A DNA stretch of 64,000 nt from the NCBI RefSeq assembly GCF_041296385.1, contig NC_091013.1, positions 32,373,001 to 32,437,000 on the forward strand, in the 5' to 3' direction. The first letter of the stretch is position 1. Each line of letters starts with the position of its first letter. Under the pieces are notes generated by a model. That model searched no databases. It had not been told where the DNA came from and was given only the letters and a program-made list of their open reading frames with translations. This DNA is from Aphelocoma coerulescens (lineage: Eukaryota; Chordata; Aves; Passeriformes; Corvidae). Positions 50,501 through 62,363 of the stretch are shown piece by piece. A program made the translations under genes and the position numbers.

Positions 50501-53500
50501 ATACTTTATTTTTTATTGTAACAAAATAGAAAACCTGCATCTCAGGGAAATGAAACTCCCCATGTCTCCCTAGAAATGGTGGTTCACACTCTTCCAGAGG
50601 TTCTTATTCCCTCGATGGTTTTAGAAGGGTAATGAGGTGATCAGTGGAGGACTCCTTCAGCTATTAGTCTTCCCTGGACTGAGTGGTACTGCAGAGAATT
50701 AAAGCTCCCAGAAGACAACAGACCTTCCCACGGTCTCAATACATTTTATTTCTGTAAGTGGAAGAAAGGCTACAACAGATTTATTCACCCTTCCCCCACC
50801 CCCATAACTTCCCTTATTGCTGCTGTATAAATTAAGGCTTGCAAGGGTTTTTCTCCGGAGCAGACTCTCAGGGCAAGTGAAAAACTCATTAAATGAAAAC
50901 AAATGTTCAACCCTTCCCTGTTATTTCCCTCTCCAGCTGGCCTGTTGAAAAAAATAAAATCCTAAAACTGAAATAGAAAAAGGTAGGAGTTTCCTGTTTT
51001 GCTCACTAAAGGGAAAGGCCAAGCTGAGCCCTGCTGCAAACAGTGGGACCATCCATCCACCCTTCAGCTGGGACTGACCAAGAAAGGAGAAGCAGTCTCA
51101 GAAGTAGGTATGGGGATGCTGAGCCCTGGGATAAGCTGGTGGACAACGGGAATGAGGCATGTATCTCCTCTTCAACGTACAGCCCCAGGCCACTGCTGGG
51201 TGCAGACCTGTGTGCAGGCAGCGTGTCCACTAGCAGCTTGAGTCGGCCATTTAGTGACAGGAGATGCACTCAGATTGACTCCAGCCATGGTGTGATGGAG
51301 AGAAATGCCAGAGAGATACTCATTGGCTTCATGGAAACATTCAGTAAGTTTGCCTCTGCAGTGATTAAACAGAGTTGTAAACAATGGAACTGCAGAAGGG
51401 CTTTGAAGGGGTAAAATGGCCATGCAAAGCCAAACAGAGCCCTTCACCATCGCAAGTTGTGAAACCTCAGTAGCAATGAAAAATACAGTGAAACCCACAA
51501 TTTCCTAGAAACTTTAGGTGGACTATACTGGGGTCCATGGGTGCTGAAAACAGCCATATTTCTGATTGGTAAGGGGTTGGTAATACCACCAGAGCCCACA
51601 TGGCAGTTTTCCTTTGCCCTGGTGTGAGCTAATGTCTTCATAACTCTCTGTCAGTGAATTGTATTAGCTGCAGTTCAGAGCAATCAGTCTCTCTTGGGAA
51701 GTTACCATTTGACTTTCGCACTTGCCCTTACTAAGTAATACTATAAATCTTTGAATCATCTGGCTGCCTTTGATCTAGCTGCAAGTGTGTTGAATACTTG
51801 GTGACTGGAGTGGAGGAAGGAGGGAGAGAAATACCTCGTTGCTGTGCTAAAGTCATTCAGAGTGCTGAAAAAAGAGAGATGGATATGGCTTATCTCCCTA
51901 ATGAAATTATTTTAGTTTGCAATGTTGCAATTTGTGTTATCACACTTCAGAGCTGGGGAGGAATAATTATTTTTGTAAGTGTATATTGTCTGGGGAAAAA
52001 AAAAAAGTTTAGTTGTATCTTGAAATGGCTTCAAAATAAGATCTTGTCAATAGCAGAACTTGCAGGTTGTTTGTAAATGGCATTTTGATACACTATTACA
52101 CAAAATATTTAAACAAGACAGAATTGAGGAGGGATATGCTGCTTGCAGGTGGAGCACCCATGGCAGAACGTGGGGAACCAGATGATAGAGTACACTGCAC
52201 TTGCAGCATAAAACCCCCGAGTCATAAGCCCAAGTGATTGCAATACAGGAAAAGCACTGGATTTCCCAAGGGTAGGATTTATCTCATTAAGTTCAGATCT
52301 TGCACAGTCATCTAGAGTCCCTTTAGCAGCTAACAAACAGACTCAGCTCATTGCATGTCTGCTGGAATGTGGAGCTGACCTTGCTTTTCGTTCCTAGTTA
52401 TCCAAGTGCTGCTGTTTGCATTGCCCCTTCACACAGGCAAAGGGGCAATTTCTCATCCCCTGAACATTTGTTACCTATATTCTTGTGACATTGTGAAGTG
52501 AGAGAACAGACCCAAATCTTGCAACGGGCTTGGCATGGGCTGTATCGGCATTTGTAACAGATATAATCTGGTGGGCAGCTCCCTTGGAGTGGATCAGTCA
52601 CTACTAAGGAGTATTAGGGGCAGCCCAGCAAGATGTGCTGTGGGAGGCGCTTTACTGAGAGGCAGCATGGTCTATTGAAGCTTCATTGGCCTTATTACAC
52701 CACATCAGTGACACAGAGACCACATTGCCCTGAAGTCTGTTCAGAAAAATGAGAGTGATAGCTGTGCCAAGCAATATATTAAAAAAAAAAAGAAAAGAAG
52801 GGCATTGTACTCAATATTTGCAAGGCCATCAGCCACATCCATCAGCAATCACATCTATTAACATGATTACTATTGATAACATGCCCTTCAGTTCTGAGCT
52901 TCCTTAATTTGAGCATTCATGGAACTCAGGTACCAGCTGGAAGGCTTCTGATTTATTTCCCCCTGAAAATTACTAGATGAAATTATTATCAATGATGAGA
53001 AATCTTTGAAAAATGCCTTCCTCTGAGAATTTAATTTTGGCATCCTTTTTGGGTAATATTTAATACTCTCTGACTGTCTGCAAACAAGAGCAGAAGTGGG
53101 AGAGAAACATATCCTTGAGCACACATTCGGTGCTCAAATTCAGCTGCAGCACCAGATTTAAATGAGACAGCAAAGTAGGACAATCACCTTTTACTCCTGA
53201 ATGCTCTTGAGGTCAAAAAGGAGAAAATGCACCATTCAACTATTGAGACTTCCAGTTTCTGAGGCAATCACTTATTTTTTATAACTGTCATCAGCTACTT
53301 TTGTTACTGTCTGTTATAAAAAATGACTCCCACACCCTTTATATCCTTGTATTGTGCTTGTTTATCAGTTCTGCTGAGGCACTTATGAAACAGAGGAAGC
53401 TTGAAACTAATCTTCCTATAATATTACACATAGACAACATGTGTGAGTGTATGTGTGAATACATACATATTTATCTGGAGGCTGGTATAGTCCGGCATCC

Positions 53501-53560
53501 CTGGATACATTCATAGATCTCCTAAGGGGAAAAGTGTATCTTACTATAAAAAAAAGTTTA
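47581..53560. other. non-coding stretch, no gene recognised
   Basis: ORFs up to 123 codons (51043-51414 plus) overlap frames on the minus strand and have no domain. A 14-bp tandem (TGATACGCATAACG, then TGATACTCATAACA) lies at 48623-48650. A-runs lie at 51993-52006 and 52782-52791. No repeat family was recognised. Confidence 0.5.
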
Positions 53561-53593
53561 TCTGTATCTATACCTGTACCTATACCTATAGCA
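53561..53593. repeat. degenerate TATACC/TGTACC simple repeat
   Basis: CTGTATCTATACCTGTACC and CTATACCTATAGC form a short 6-bp-period array directly abutting the CR1 3' end, probably slippage from the CR1 terminal repeat or its insertion site. Confidence 0.7.
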
Positions 53594-53761
53594 TGGAATC
53601 ATAGAACGACCTTAAAGATCATCTTGTTCCAGCCCTTGTTCCATGGACAGGGACACCTTCCACTAGACCAGGTTGCTCAGAGCTCTATCCAACCTGGACT
53701 TGAACACTTCCAGGGATGGGGCATCCACAGCTTCTCTGGGCAACCTGTTCCAGTGCCTCAC
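53594..53761 (-). mobile_element. CR1 LINE, 3' part (split by LTR)
   Basis: This is the reverse complement of the avian CR1 3' end: ATGGAATCATAGAACGACC, TTAAAGATCATCTTGTTCCA, CCATGGACAGGGACACCTTC, CACTAGACCAGGTTGCTCAG, GGATGGGGCATCCACAGC and GGCAACCTGTTCCAGTGCC, ending at CTCAC, where the LTR starts. The remainder of the same CR1 resumes at 55077. Together the two pieces give about 500 bases of a 5'-truncated CR1. Confidence 0.93.
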
Positions 53762-55076
53762 TGTAGCGGGTTGGGTTTGTAACCGGGCAGAAACACCAAT
53801 TTAGTGTAGTGGTTTGGTCCAAAATACTCATTACTGTTTATCTTCTGTGAGATAAGAATTAGGAGAAACGCAAAGCAGGGACCAAACTTGAAAGAATATA
53901 AAGAAGTTTATTAACAGACCTAAAAGAAAAAACAATTATACCACACCTTCAGAACTCTCCTCCTACCCCCACCTTCCTCCCGTCTCCCACTGACAATGTT
54001 AAGATGTTCAGTCTGCTTACCACTTCCATAATAACCTTGTTCAGTCCATTTAGAAAGAAGAGTCTCTCTTGCTCATGCTATGAAAACAGTATCACACCGA
54101 GACAGCCGCCCACTTCCAAATATTGTTCAGTCCATTTAGGAAGAGGAGTCTCTCTGCTCGCATGTGAGTCCCTTCCCCCGACTTGCAGCTTTTCCCGCAA
54201 CTGCTTTTGAGAGTCCACTCTTGAAGTTTTTTGGGGTACAATTTTAAGGTTGAGCCGTTCAGAAACAAAAAAACAGAGGCCCTTCTCCTTCCCTGGGAGC
54301 AAAGGGTCTTTCTTATCTTCATCTTTAGGACTATCTCTGGGAGCACCTCTAGGAACTGAGGTTTTCTCTTTTCCCATTTGGAGCAAAAGCCCTCATCTGG
54401 TCCATCTCTTCCTGTCCAAACTTCTCATGAAATTACAGCTGCGTCAGCATCTGCCTATCTCAGCGCAGGTGCTTTTGTTTGCGAGTTGAACACTCCACCC
54501 CCCATATCTTCATGAAATTACAACAGGATACTCTGATATATCATAGCTTCACAACAAACTTTCAGCTTTAAGCATCTCCTCTTTCTCTTCCTTCATGTTT
54601 TCAGCTCTTCACAGCAATAAAAGGGTTAATCTCACCTCGGCATTGCAGCTTTGCAGCTGGAATGTTGAATGTTGCTTATCGAAGTGGAGAGGGGAGAGAG
54701 CCGAGCTGCTCTGGCTGCCCACGGCAAGGCAGTGGGGGGGGGGGGTTTCCATGGATGGAACAGGTCCATCGGCTCCAGGATGGCCGTGGCCCGGCCCGGC
54801 CTGGCCCGAGCAGGGCCTGGGCTGGGCCCGCTGGCCCTCGCTCGGGCCCCGCAGCCACCTGTGCCAGCGCCGGAAACGAGAGAGAGCTGGGGGGGGGGAG
54901 TTTGTCTATTCTTAAGTGTGGATCACAGAGGCGGTCACAACTTTAAGTGGCTTAAAGAATTGTCCATATTCAAACTGGCCAGCTGATAGGTTCTGTCAGG
55001 TCACAGAGGAAGCTGTAACCACCCCTTAGCAAGGACATCACTTCCAGGACTATACTTGCTAACCTATGACACTCAC
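53757..55076. repeat. 5-bp target-site duplication CTCAC
   Basis: CTCAC occurs at 53757-53761 and again at 55072-55076, immediately outside the TG and CA ends. Removing the LTR and one copy restores the expected CR1 continuity (GTGCCTCAC then CCATCTCATAGTAAAGAA). Confidence 0.92.
53762..55071 (-). mobile_element. solo LTR (1,310 bp) nested in a CR1
   Basis: The left end is TGTAGCGGGTTGGG and the right end is GCTAACCTATGACA. Both borders are exact because the host CR1 is interrupted in mid-sequence and CTCAC is duplicated on each side. TTTATT at 53907-53912 (AATAAA on minus) sits about 150 bases from the left end, as in the other LTRs, so I infer minus orientation with the GCTAACCTATGACA end as the U3 start. 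It contains a very GC-rich block (54690-54900) with runs of 12 G (54734-54745) and 10 G (54889-54898). No internal viral genes are present. Frames of up to about 106 codons in the GC-rich block are not credible genes. The right-hand 228 bases are shared with the short LTR at 35.2 kb. Confidence 0.92.
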
Positions 55077-55411
55077 CCATCTCATAGTAAAGAATAGCTT
55101 CCTAATATCTTATTTAATTCTACTCCCTTTCAGTTTGAAGCCATCTTCCCCTGCTACTTTCACTCTTTTAAAAAGTTCCTCTCTCTGTCTTCTTGTAGAT
55201 TCCCTTCAGGTACTGCAAGGCCTCAGCCTTCTCTTTCCAGGCTGAGCAATTCCAAATCTCTCAGCCTTTCCTTGTAAGAGGGGTGCTCCATCAACCTGAG
55301 AGGGATGTTCTAATCAACATAATAGGCCTTCTGTGGACTCACTCCAACAGGCTGATGTCCTTTTTGTGCTGGGTGATATCCTAGATATTCCCAGAGCTGG
55401 ACGATATCTAT
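55077..55411 (-). mobile_element. CR1 LINE, remaining part right of LTR
   Basis: Continuation of the CR1 begun at 53594: AGTAAAGAATAGCTTCCTAA, CCCTTTCAGTTTGAAGCCAT, TTCCCTTCAGGTACTGCAAGG, CTTTCCAGGCTGAGCAATTCC, TCTCAGCCTTTCCTTGTAAGA, ACTCACTCCAACAG and TGTCCTTTTTGTGCTG...CCAGAGCTGGACG. These are in the normal order for the reverse complement of CR1 upstream of its tail. The CR1 ends (5' truncation) near CCAGAGCTGGACG. It is older than the LTR that splits it. Confidence 0.92.
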
Positions 55412-58400
55412 TTATTTCTACAAACACAGAAAATTAGAAAGAAATAAATGTGTGAAATGGACAACCCTCCCAGATTTATTCCTGGATTTGAAATGAAGCC
55501 ATATATCAAGGGCTCTGAGTTGCCCATATAGAGCAACAATGGGATCCTTGCCTCAGACAGTCTTACATGGGCTCAAGCCTTCTGCAGCTCAGAAATGCTC
55601 AGAGGGAAATTAGGAGGCCGATCTATTTCTGTTGTCACAGACATGTAAACACAAATGTGAGTTTAGCCCGCTCCTGCTATTGCCTGCTCCTAAAGTGTAT
55701 GTTGTACACAGGTCTATGAATACCAGAGAAGAAAGAAGGGTTGTATGCCTTGTGAGTAGCTTTCCAGTCCTTATGGGAAATACTATTTTCTGCTTAAAAT
55801 ATACCAGGGTTTTATGGTCTTGAATTTCTTACAAAAGAGGAAGGCTTTTGATTTTCAGAAAGGAGGGTTGACTGGAAAAAAAGTTCGATTTGCATTTTTT
55901 TAAGAAAAATATTGACAGGCAAAATTTTCCAGGACAAAACTAACCCCTTCCCATTTTTTGTGAGCAGTAGGAAAAGCGTATTTTGTGAAACATGCTTACA
56001 CTGTCTTTATGCGTTGAGGTAGGTGAGACCCAGCACACTGAAAAAATGTGTTTGGTGAAAACAACAGGCAAGAAATCCAGGTGCCAGACTAGTGAGAATT
56101 GGACAATGAAAGCACTTTTCTCTCCTGTAACAGAATCAGAGGTATAAGTTACAAAAAACACACTGCCTGCTTTCTTCCAATATGTGGAACTCACCTCTGG
56201 GACTGCTCACCTGGATGGGACATTTGGAGAGGGGAAGTGTTGCTTTTCTTTGGAAAGGCAAAGAGCAGGTGTTGCGGTGCACTTTCTATCTGCCTGCTTT
56301 GGTTAGTTCACTCTGCCATTAGGAAGTGGTCCTCACTTCCCACTTCTGCAGCAGAGCACTCCCACAGTGTAAAACAAGCCAGGGGATGCAACCTTCTGGT
56401 CAGCTAGCAGGATCAGCTCACCAGCCCAGTGCTGATGTCTGAAGACAAAATGACAGGAGGAGGTTGCATGAGAAATACTAGTTCCCACTAATGGTTGAGA
56501 GCAGAGGCATGTGCAACAGTTTGATTTGATGGATTTTCTTTAGAAATGAAGCAGGTCATCTTGGATCTGCTCCAGACAGCTTATTCTTGGTTTGTAATAG
56601 AGTGAATAAATATCACTCCTTGCTTGTAAGGCCAGCTCCAAGCAGGTGACTTTTCCCTGGGGAAGCTCCATCAAGCCCTCTTAAGCTCTACCAAGTTCCT
56701 TTAATTAGGCTGAGTGCATTATATAGCAATAACCCTCTTCAGTACTTCGGAAAACCTGTATTAGAACCAGCAAACAGGGGTTGTGTGGCAGTCTGGATAG
56801 CCTAGGTCTGGTCACAGCAGCAACATCAGAAAGACCAGCAGGATACCATGTCTTGGAAAATGCAGTGGCAGGACAGAAGTAAGAGTGAGTGAGTTCAAGG
56901 AAGCTTTAACATGTCCCTGGAGGTTGTTGCAGCTCAAGCCCTTACATCTGTAGGCACAGAGCACGTAACTGAGCAGTGGGAAGGATCAAGCCCTAAGAGA
57001 GATGTCACCCAGCTGCTTGCCTGGGGCAGCTGCTCCCTTGTGTCTGCCCTGGGGCTGCCTCTGCCTCCAAACATCCCACCAGGGTAAGGTATGGCAGGCA
57101 CTACACTGGGGCACATGCATCTATCTCAAAAAAAGAGGCATTTCTGAGTGTCTTTTTTCCAAGTTTACGCAGAAGTTTGGATGCCCCAGGATAGACATGC
57201 TGACCCCAAGCAGCTCCTGAGCACAACCAGATTGCTCTGGGCTGTTGGCCCTCACATCACTAACTTTTTAAATGAAGGGAAAAATCCTCAGAAAATACAG
57301 AATTTTCCTTTAAGCTTCACTTTGTCATTCCACAGGAACAGTGGAGGTTTCCACTACAATGAATAGAGAAGTGTGTACCTCTTTCCAGTATCTATACTGC
57401 CTGACAACAGCAAAACACAGCTCTGCTGGAAATAGTTGCATGGAGCAATCTGCACATCCAAGAGTGGGTGGGAGCCAAACTGCTGCTGTGGTGGTCTCTT
57501 GGGGGTGCAGCATTTTCCTTGAAATCCCTCAAACACTCTTGATAGGCCTCTGGGGCAGACCCTGAAAACACCTCACAACAAGCCCAAGGGATGTCCTCCA
57601 GCCTTGGCACGAAGCCTGTGATGATTTTGTTTCCCTAACAAGGAAACCCTCTCCAGTAAACCTCTGATCTCACAATGTGGAGTAATACCCATCATTTAGA
57701 TCCTCCTATAAAGGATGAAGAGCTTTGGGACTGGGATGGATGCACTTGAAATAAGAAACCTTGGTCCTATTGAGTGCTTACCTTGGGTGTGTTCTTGGTT
57801 GCTCAGACAGGAGGTTCAGCCAGTAGTGCCTTGGAGGCTGGACATTCACAGCCCTTCAGGGAACCTAGGGCTGAGAACCACTGTGCTGACCAACAGCACT
57901 CATCCCCTTGACATAGGGCTGCCTTCTCCATCTTAATGCAGTGAAATAAAATCTAATTGAGATTGGTCTGCAAACAAGGCAGGTTGGGGAAGTCTGGATG
58001 GTCCCCAGAGCACCAGATGATATTCAGGTCCAGTTTTAATTATTTGTAATAGAGTAAGTATCTTCAGTTTAACCATGTTAAAAGTCTCTGAATTATGTCT
58101 ACAAATAAAATAGGTACCAACAGGAACTCCTGCTAGGCTTTTACATGAAAGATTTCTGCTGCTCGTTGCTAAAGACAATCATCTCTACATCTTTGCAGGA
58201 CTTGTAGCCTCAAAGATCAAGAATTGAATCTCTTAGTCATATTTTTGCCCCTGAAATCCAGTATCCTGCTTTTTATGTTTTACCAGCAAAAGTCTGTAGT
58301 TTCAGAATGCAGCTTGTAGCTCCTGTACCTCTCTAGGCTCAGCCCCTTTTTTCTCCTTCCTTTTGTTTAAGTGTTTCTTCCAGTTTACCAGCTCCAACAA

Positions 58401-61400
58401 GTAAATAGATGGTTGCTATGATTATTCTCCATGCTGAGTTAAATGCTGCTAAAAGTATTAAAGGATTGTTATAGAACAAAATGCCCCTCTGGGTGAAAAT
58501 AAAGTAGTTAAATGTGGAAAATCTGGGTGTCTCCATGCAGTCAAAATACAATTTAAAGCAGCCAGGTTTCAAAAGTGCTTTAGTTGGGCAAATATAGTGC
58601 ATACTTTTGTTACCAAAATATATCTGGATCAATATTGCTCTTTGAAATCACACGGGGTCTCTGCTGGAAGACAACTGAAATGAAAATTACTCTTCTACGA
58701 TTTCACATTGGGCTTTGTTTGCTCTCTAACTGGGGGAGAGGTTAGAGAAATGCTGATGCTGAGGGTACTGGGCTACCTCTGAAAGTCCTTCAGCTCATCT
58801 TTGGTGTTTTCTGGCCAAGGGATATAAGGCAATGGAAGTCAGGCATAGTATTTGCTTCAGGTCCTGCTAAGTTGCAAGACACAGGGTTATAAAGATGTTA
58901 TTGACCCCTAAAAGCAGGTTGTTTTTTGAAAATAACATTCATTTATTATGATTTTCTTCTCTCCTTGGGATACTTGTACTTGGATTTCTGCTACCATCAA
59001 CTTTTCAAAAATTAAAAAATGGAAGTGTTTAATGCTTTAACACTGTAAACTTTTAAGGCCCTTAATTTTTTTTTTTTTTTTGTGGGAAGGGTTCTTCTGA
59101 AAGATGTGCATGGTTTGCAAAAATCTAGTTGGAACATGTGGATATTTGAAAAACCCCATGTCATTTCCTAATGTTAATGACCCATCTGCCTCCCTAAGAC
59201 TCCAGGCCCTCTGCAGTTTCTTATCTCATCTCTGTCTTGATGCAGCTTTTTATATTATTGCCCCTGCAGGGATGGAAACAAGCCCCACTGACAAATAACT
59301 ACCTGCACCACAGACGTGCAGCTTCTGGGCCAACTTCCCCATCTGTACCGAGGGCCAAGGGCCAGGCCCTGAGAGCTGGGACCAAAAAAAAAAGGATAAA
59401 AGTCTGATTTATTTTTCTGTACACCTGCACGCAAGAGGGTGCAGAATATTCTTGACATGGTGATGCAAGTGCACAGGTTGTCAAATAATTTGAAGGATCG
59501 ACAATAACTGCCTAACTGCATTTTTAAAGGAAAGTGCATATGTTTTGGAATGCCTGCTAACAAGCTGCAGAGGAGTAGCATGGAAATCGGCATCCCCCTG
59601 CCCCCGCTGAGCCTAGAAAATGCTATTTAGAGCAGTTTGTTTTAATTTTAGTGGAGAGATCTGCTTTAAAAGCTTGTACTCTCTATAGTATTATGCAACA
59701 TATGCCCTGAAAGGCATGTTATTTAATCTGTTTTCTTGTTTGTGTTCTATTTAATGCTAAAGGGAAAAAAGGGAAAAAGGGGAATACAGAGGTTTTCTAC
59801 TGTCCTCCTCTCAGCAGCTTTTTGAGGAGGGTTAAGAGGCAAAAGCAAGGGACATCGTATTTCTGCTCCAGGAAAAATGGCACAGGATGGATGCACTATG
59901 GACCAGCAGGAACGAAACCTGAAGGTGTGGAGCCAATCTCTGCCTAGCTCTGCATGCAGGAGGGGAGATTGTGCTGCCAGTTAATGTAAACAACACAGGG
60001 GTTGTGTAGTTTGGCATTTCACAGGCACTCCAGCCATTTCAGGGCATGGCAGCCACCTCACAGGCCACTGCTCTGTGGCACCACAGACAGCAGAAGTACA
60101 GGTTCAGCTCTGCCTCCTCTCATCTGAGTGATGGGCTCAGTCCAAACCTTCAACCAGAAACTGGTGAGACTTGGAAATAATCTACTTTTTTAGCACAAAA
60201 ATAAAGTGCAGGATTGTTTCTGTTGCTAACCTCAAGAATAAATGGCTCTATAGGCCCTGTCTGTACCATTTCATGAAGAGAAACCCAGGACAACTCCTGC
60301 CAGGAAGAGAGGTTCATTTTGGGAGCAGTGACGTGCTGCTCCACAGAAAGCAGAGTTTCATTTCTTGGTTAAGCTGCAGGATTTCTGCCTGGCGTTCAGC
60401 TTCTGGCCTCATCCTGCTCTTCTCTCATGGACTAAACTGAAATAGTTCAATGCTCAGAGGGCTCTGGGGAGCACCCTCAGCCCTGTGTTCAGACATAGCT
60501 GCTGAAACATCCCCAGGGTGGTGTTTTGGGGTTTAAATCTCTCATTCTCAGGAAGGGCAGCTCCATTTTCCCACCTTTTGCCAGCAAGAAGAAAGTGATT
60601 CCCAGGAAAGAAAATACATTAAAGCCCTGTTAGAGATATTTTCCCAAGGAGAGACTGGGAGAGTGTGGGGTTGAGGGAGGGTGAAAATGGAAAAGACTGT
60701 ATGCAGTTTCTGGGCAAGTATTATACAGAAGAATTCCTCTGCCACTGTTGGTCTCCTCAGAAGCTGACTCTTTGCCAAGATGCAACCCAAACCTTCAGGG
60801 CAGGAGTGACCTGGGTGAAGCCCAGAGATCCAGCAGGTTTCTCACCACTGGCCATAACTTCATCCAAGACCAGTAGTCCTTGCTAGTCACTGCAGGACTT
60901 CCCCTCGGGTGGCGAACAGACACCCTCCCAGGTTTCCTAATGCAGGTCATGCTTTTGCACTTGACAGCCTGGTGCATCCCCTCCCCTCTCAGCAGCCCCA
61001 TCTAAGGCTGCTACTTACACGGAAGAAAAGTAACACAACATGATACTCAGATGGTGTAGGTTTTTGTTTGTTTGGTTGGTTTTTTTTTTTTTTTTTGAGG
61101 CACTTCATGTTCAGGAGAAGGGGAGGAAAGGCAAGAGACTTTTCAGTCTGGATGTGGGAGTCTTGGCCCCCTTCATTCTGCATCTGCCCAGGGTAGGCTC
61201 AGACCCTGATCATTCCCCAGGAAGGAGATCCTTTGGTGAGTTTTCTCCAAGGCTGTGAAGCTCCTCTGATGTTATGGCCCATGGTAGCTTTGCAGGGGAC
61301 AAAGACTTAAGTCTCACTCCCACAGCCCTGGACCAAGCACATCTCACCCTCCTAGCAAGCAGAATTCCTAGCTGTACTGTCCCAGCCATACCTAAAAAAA

Positions 61401-62363
61401 GAAAAAAAAAAAAAAGAAAGGAAGCAAAATGTAGTGTTTCCCACAGATTTCCCCAGCTGCATGATGTAGTTGTGATCTAAATACCTGAGGCAGCATTTTC
61501 AGAGCTTCAAGTAAGCACAGCAGTTAATTAAGGGATTTTTATTGGCACAAAGGATCCTTTTCAGTCAGTGGCTGAAGGAAATAGGACAAACCTGAACATC
61601 AGAGGGGCAATGCTTCAGCTCAAGCTTTCTAAATCCTTTGTCAGATGACCTGGCTGCCACAAGTGACCATGCTTTGAAAAATGCTTCTTGTCAAAATTTT
61701 TGATAGTAAAATCCTTCTTTAATCTACTCTGAATCATGCCATGCTGGCCTTTCTCATGCTGCCAGGGTATCCCTGAGAGTGACATTGCCCAGGAGGATAA
61801 CAGGTTCATAAGAGTAGTGGCAGCTCTGGTGAGGGAATGCAAAAATGATCCTAGATTTCAGTATATGCAGAGTGCTACCCAGATGGATGGGAATCTTCTC
61901 ATGGAGCAAGGCTTGGACTATATCTTCCTACTGTGAGAGGAGGGAATGAAACAGGGCCCTCATTATTTAAGAGCATGAGGAAGGATCCACTCCTCAGGCA
62001 GACATTTTCCTTCAGTAACTGAGTATGAATACAGGCCCCCAAAAAACCAAAAAGTGGAAAACCAAGGGAGTGGCCAGGCTTAAAAGCAGTATTCGGGGTG
62101 GGATGCTTTGTAGTCATGCACTGCCATGTGCTGGGTTCTTGACCTACCTGAGGGGTGTGTTGTGGCTAGTAACTTTAGAAGTACCCCAGTTAGAAAATAA
62201 TTTTAAAAATGCACAGAAATCAGCTGGTACCTTCCTAAATCAATACAGCTTACAACAATCAAAGTAAAGAAAAAGTACTTGATTTTATTTGCTTTTCGAT
62301 GTTTTACAGGGAAAAAAGAACCTTAAAAACCTGATGGTATTTTACTGAGTAGATGAATACATA
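55412..62363. other. non-coding stretch, no gene recognised
   Basis: ORFs are 112 codons or fewer, overlap on both strands and lack domains. T-runs lie at 59066-59081 and 61080-61096 and an A-rich tract at 61394-61424. I looked for a retrocopy attached to these runs and found none. No repeat family was recognised. Confidence 0.5.

Noticed and set aside
54613..54622. AATAAA on the plus strand inside the 53.8-kb LTR
   Set aside because: Its position is not shared with the other LTRs and it opposes the orientation inferred from the conserved motif; probably chance.
61050..61430. Processed pseudogene suggested by T-run and A-run
   Set aside because: No AATAAA at the right distance, no coding homology and no flanking direct repeats; likely simple slippage tracts.
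61736..61936. 66-codon plus frame with acidic and basic residues
   Set aside because: No family recognised, no splice context, and length within chance expectation.
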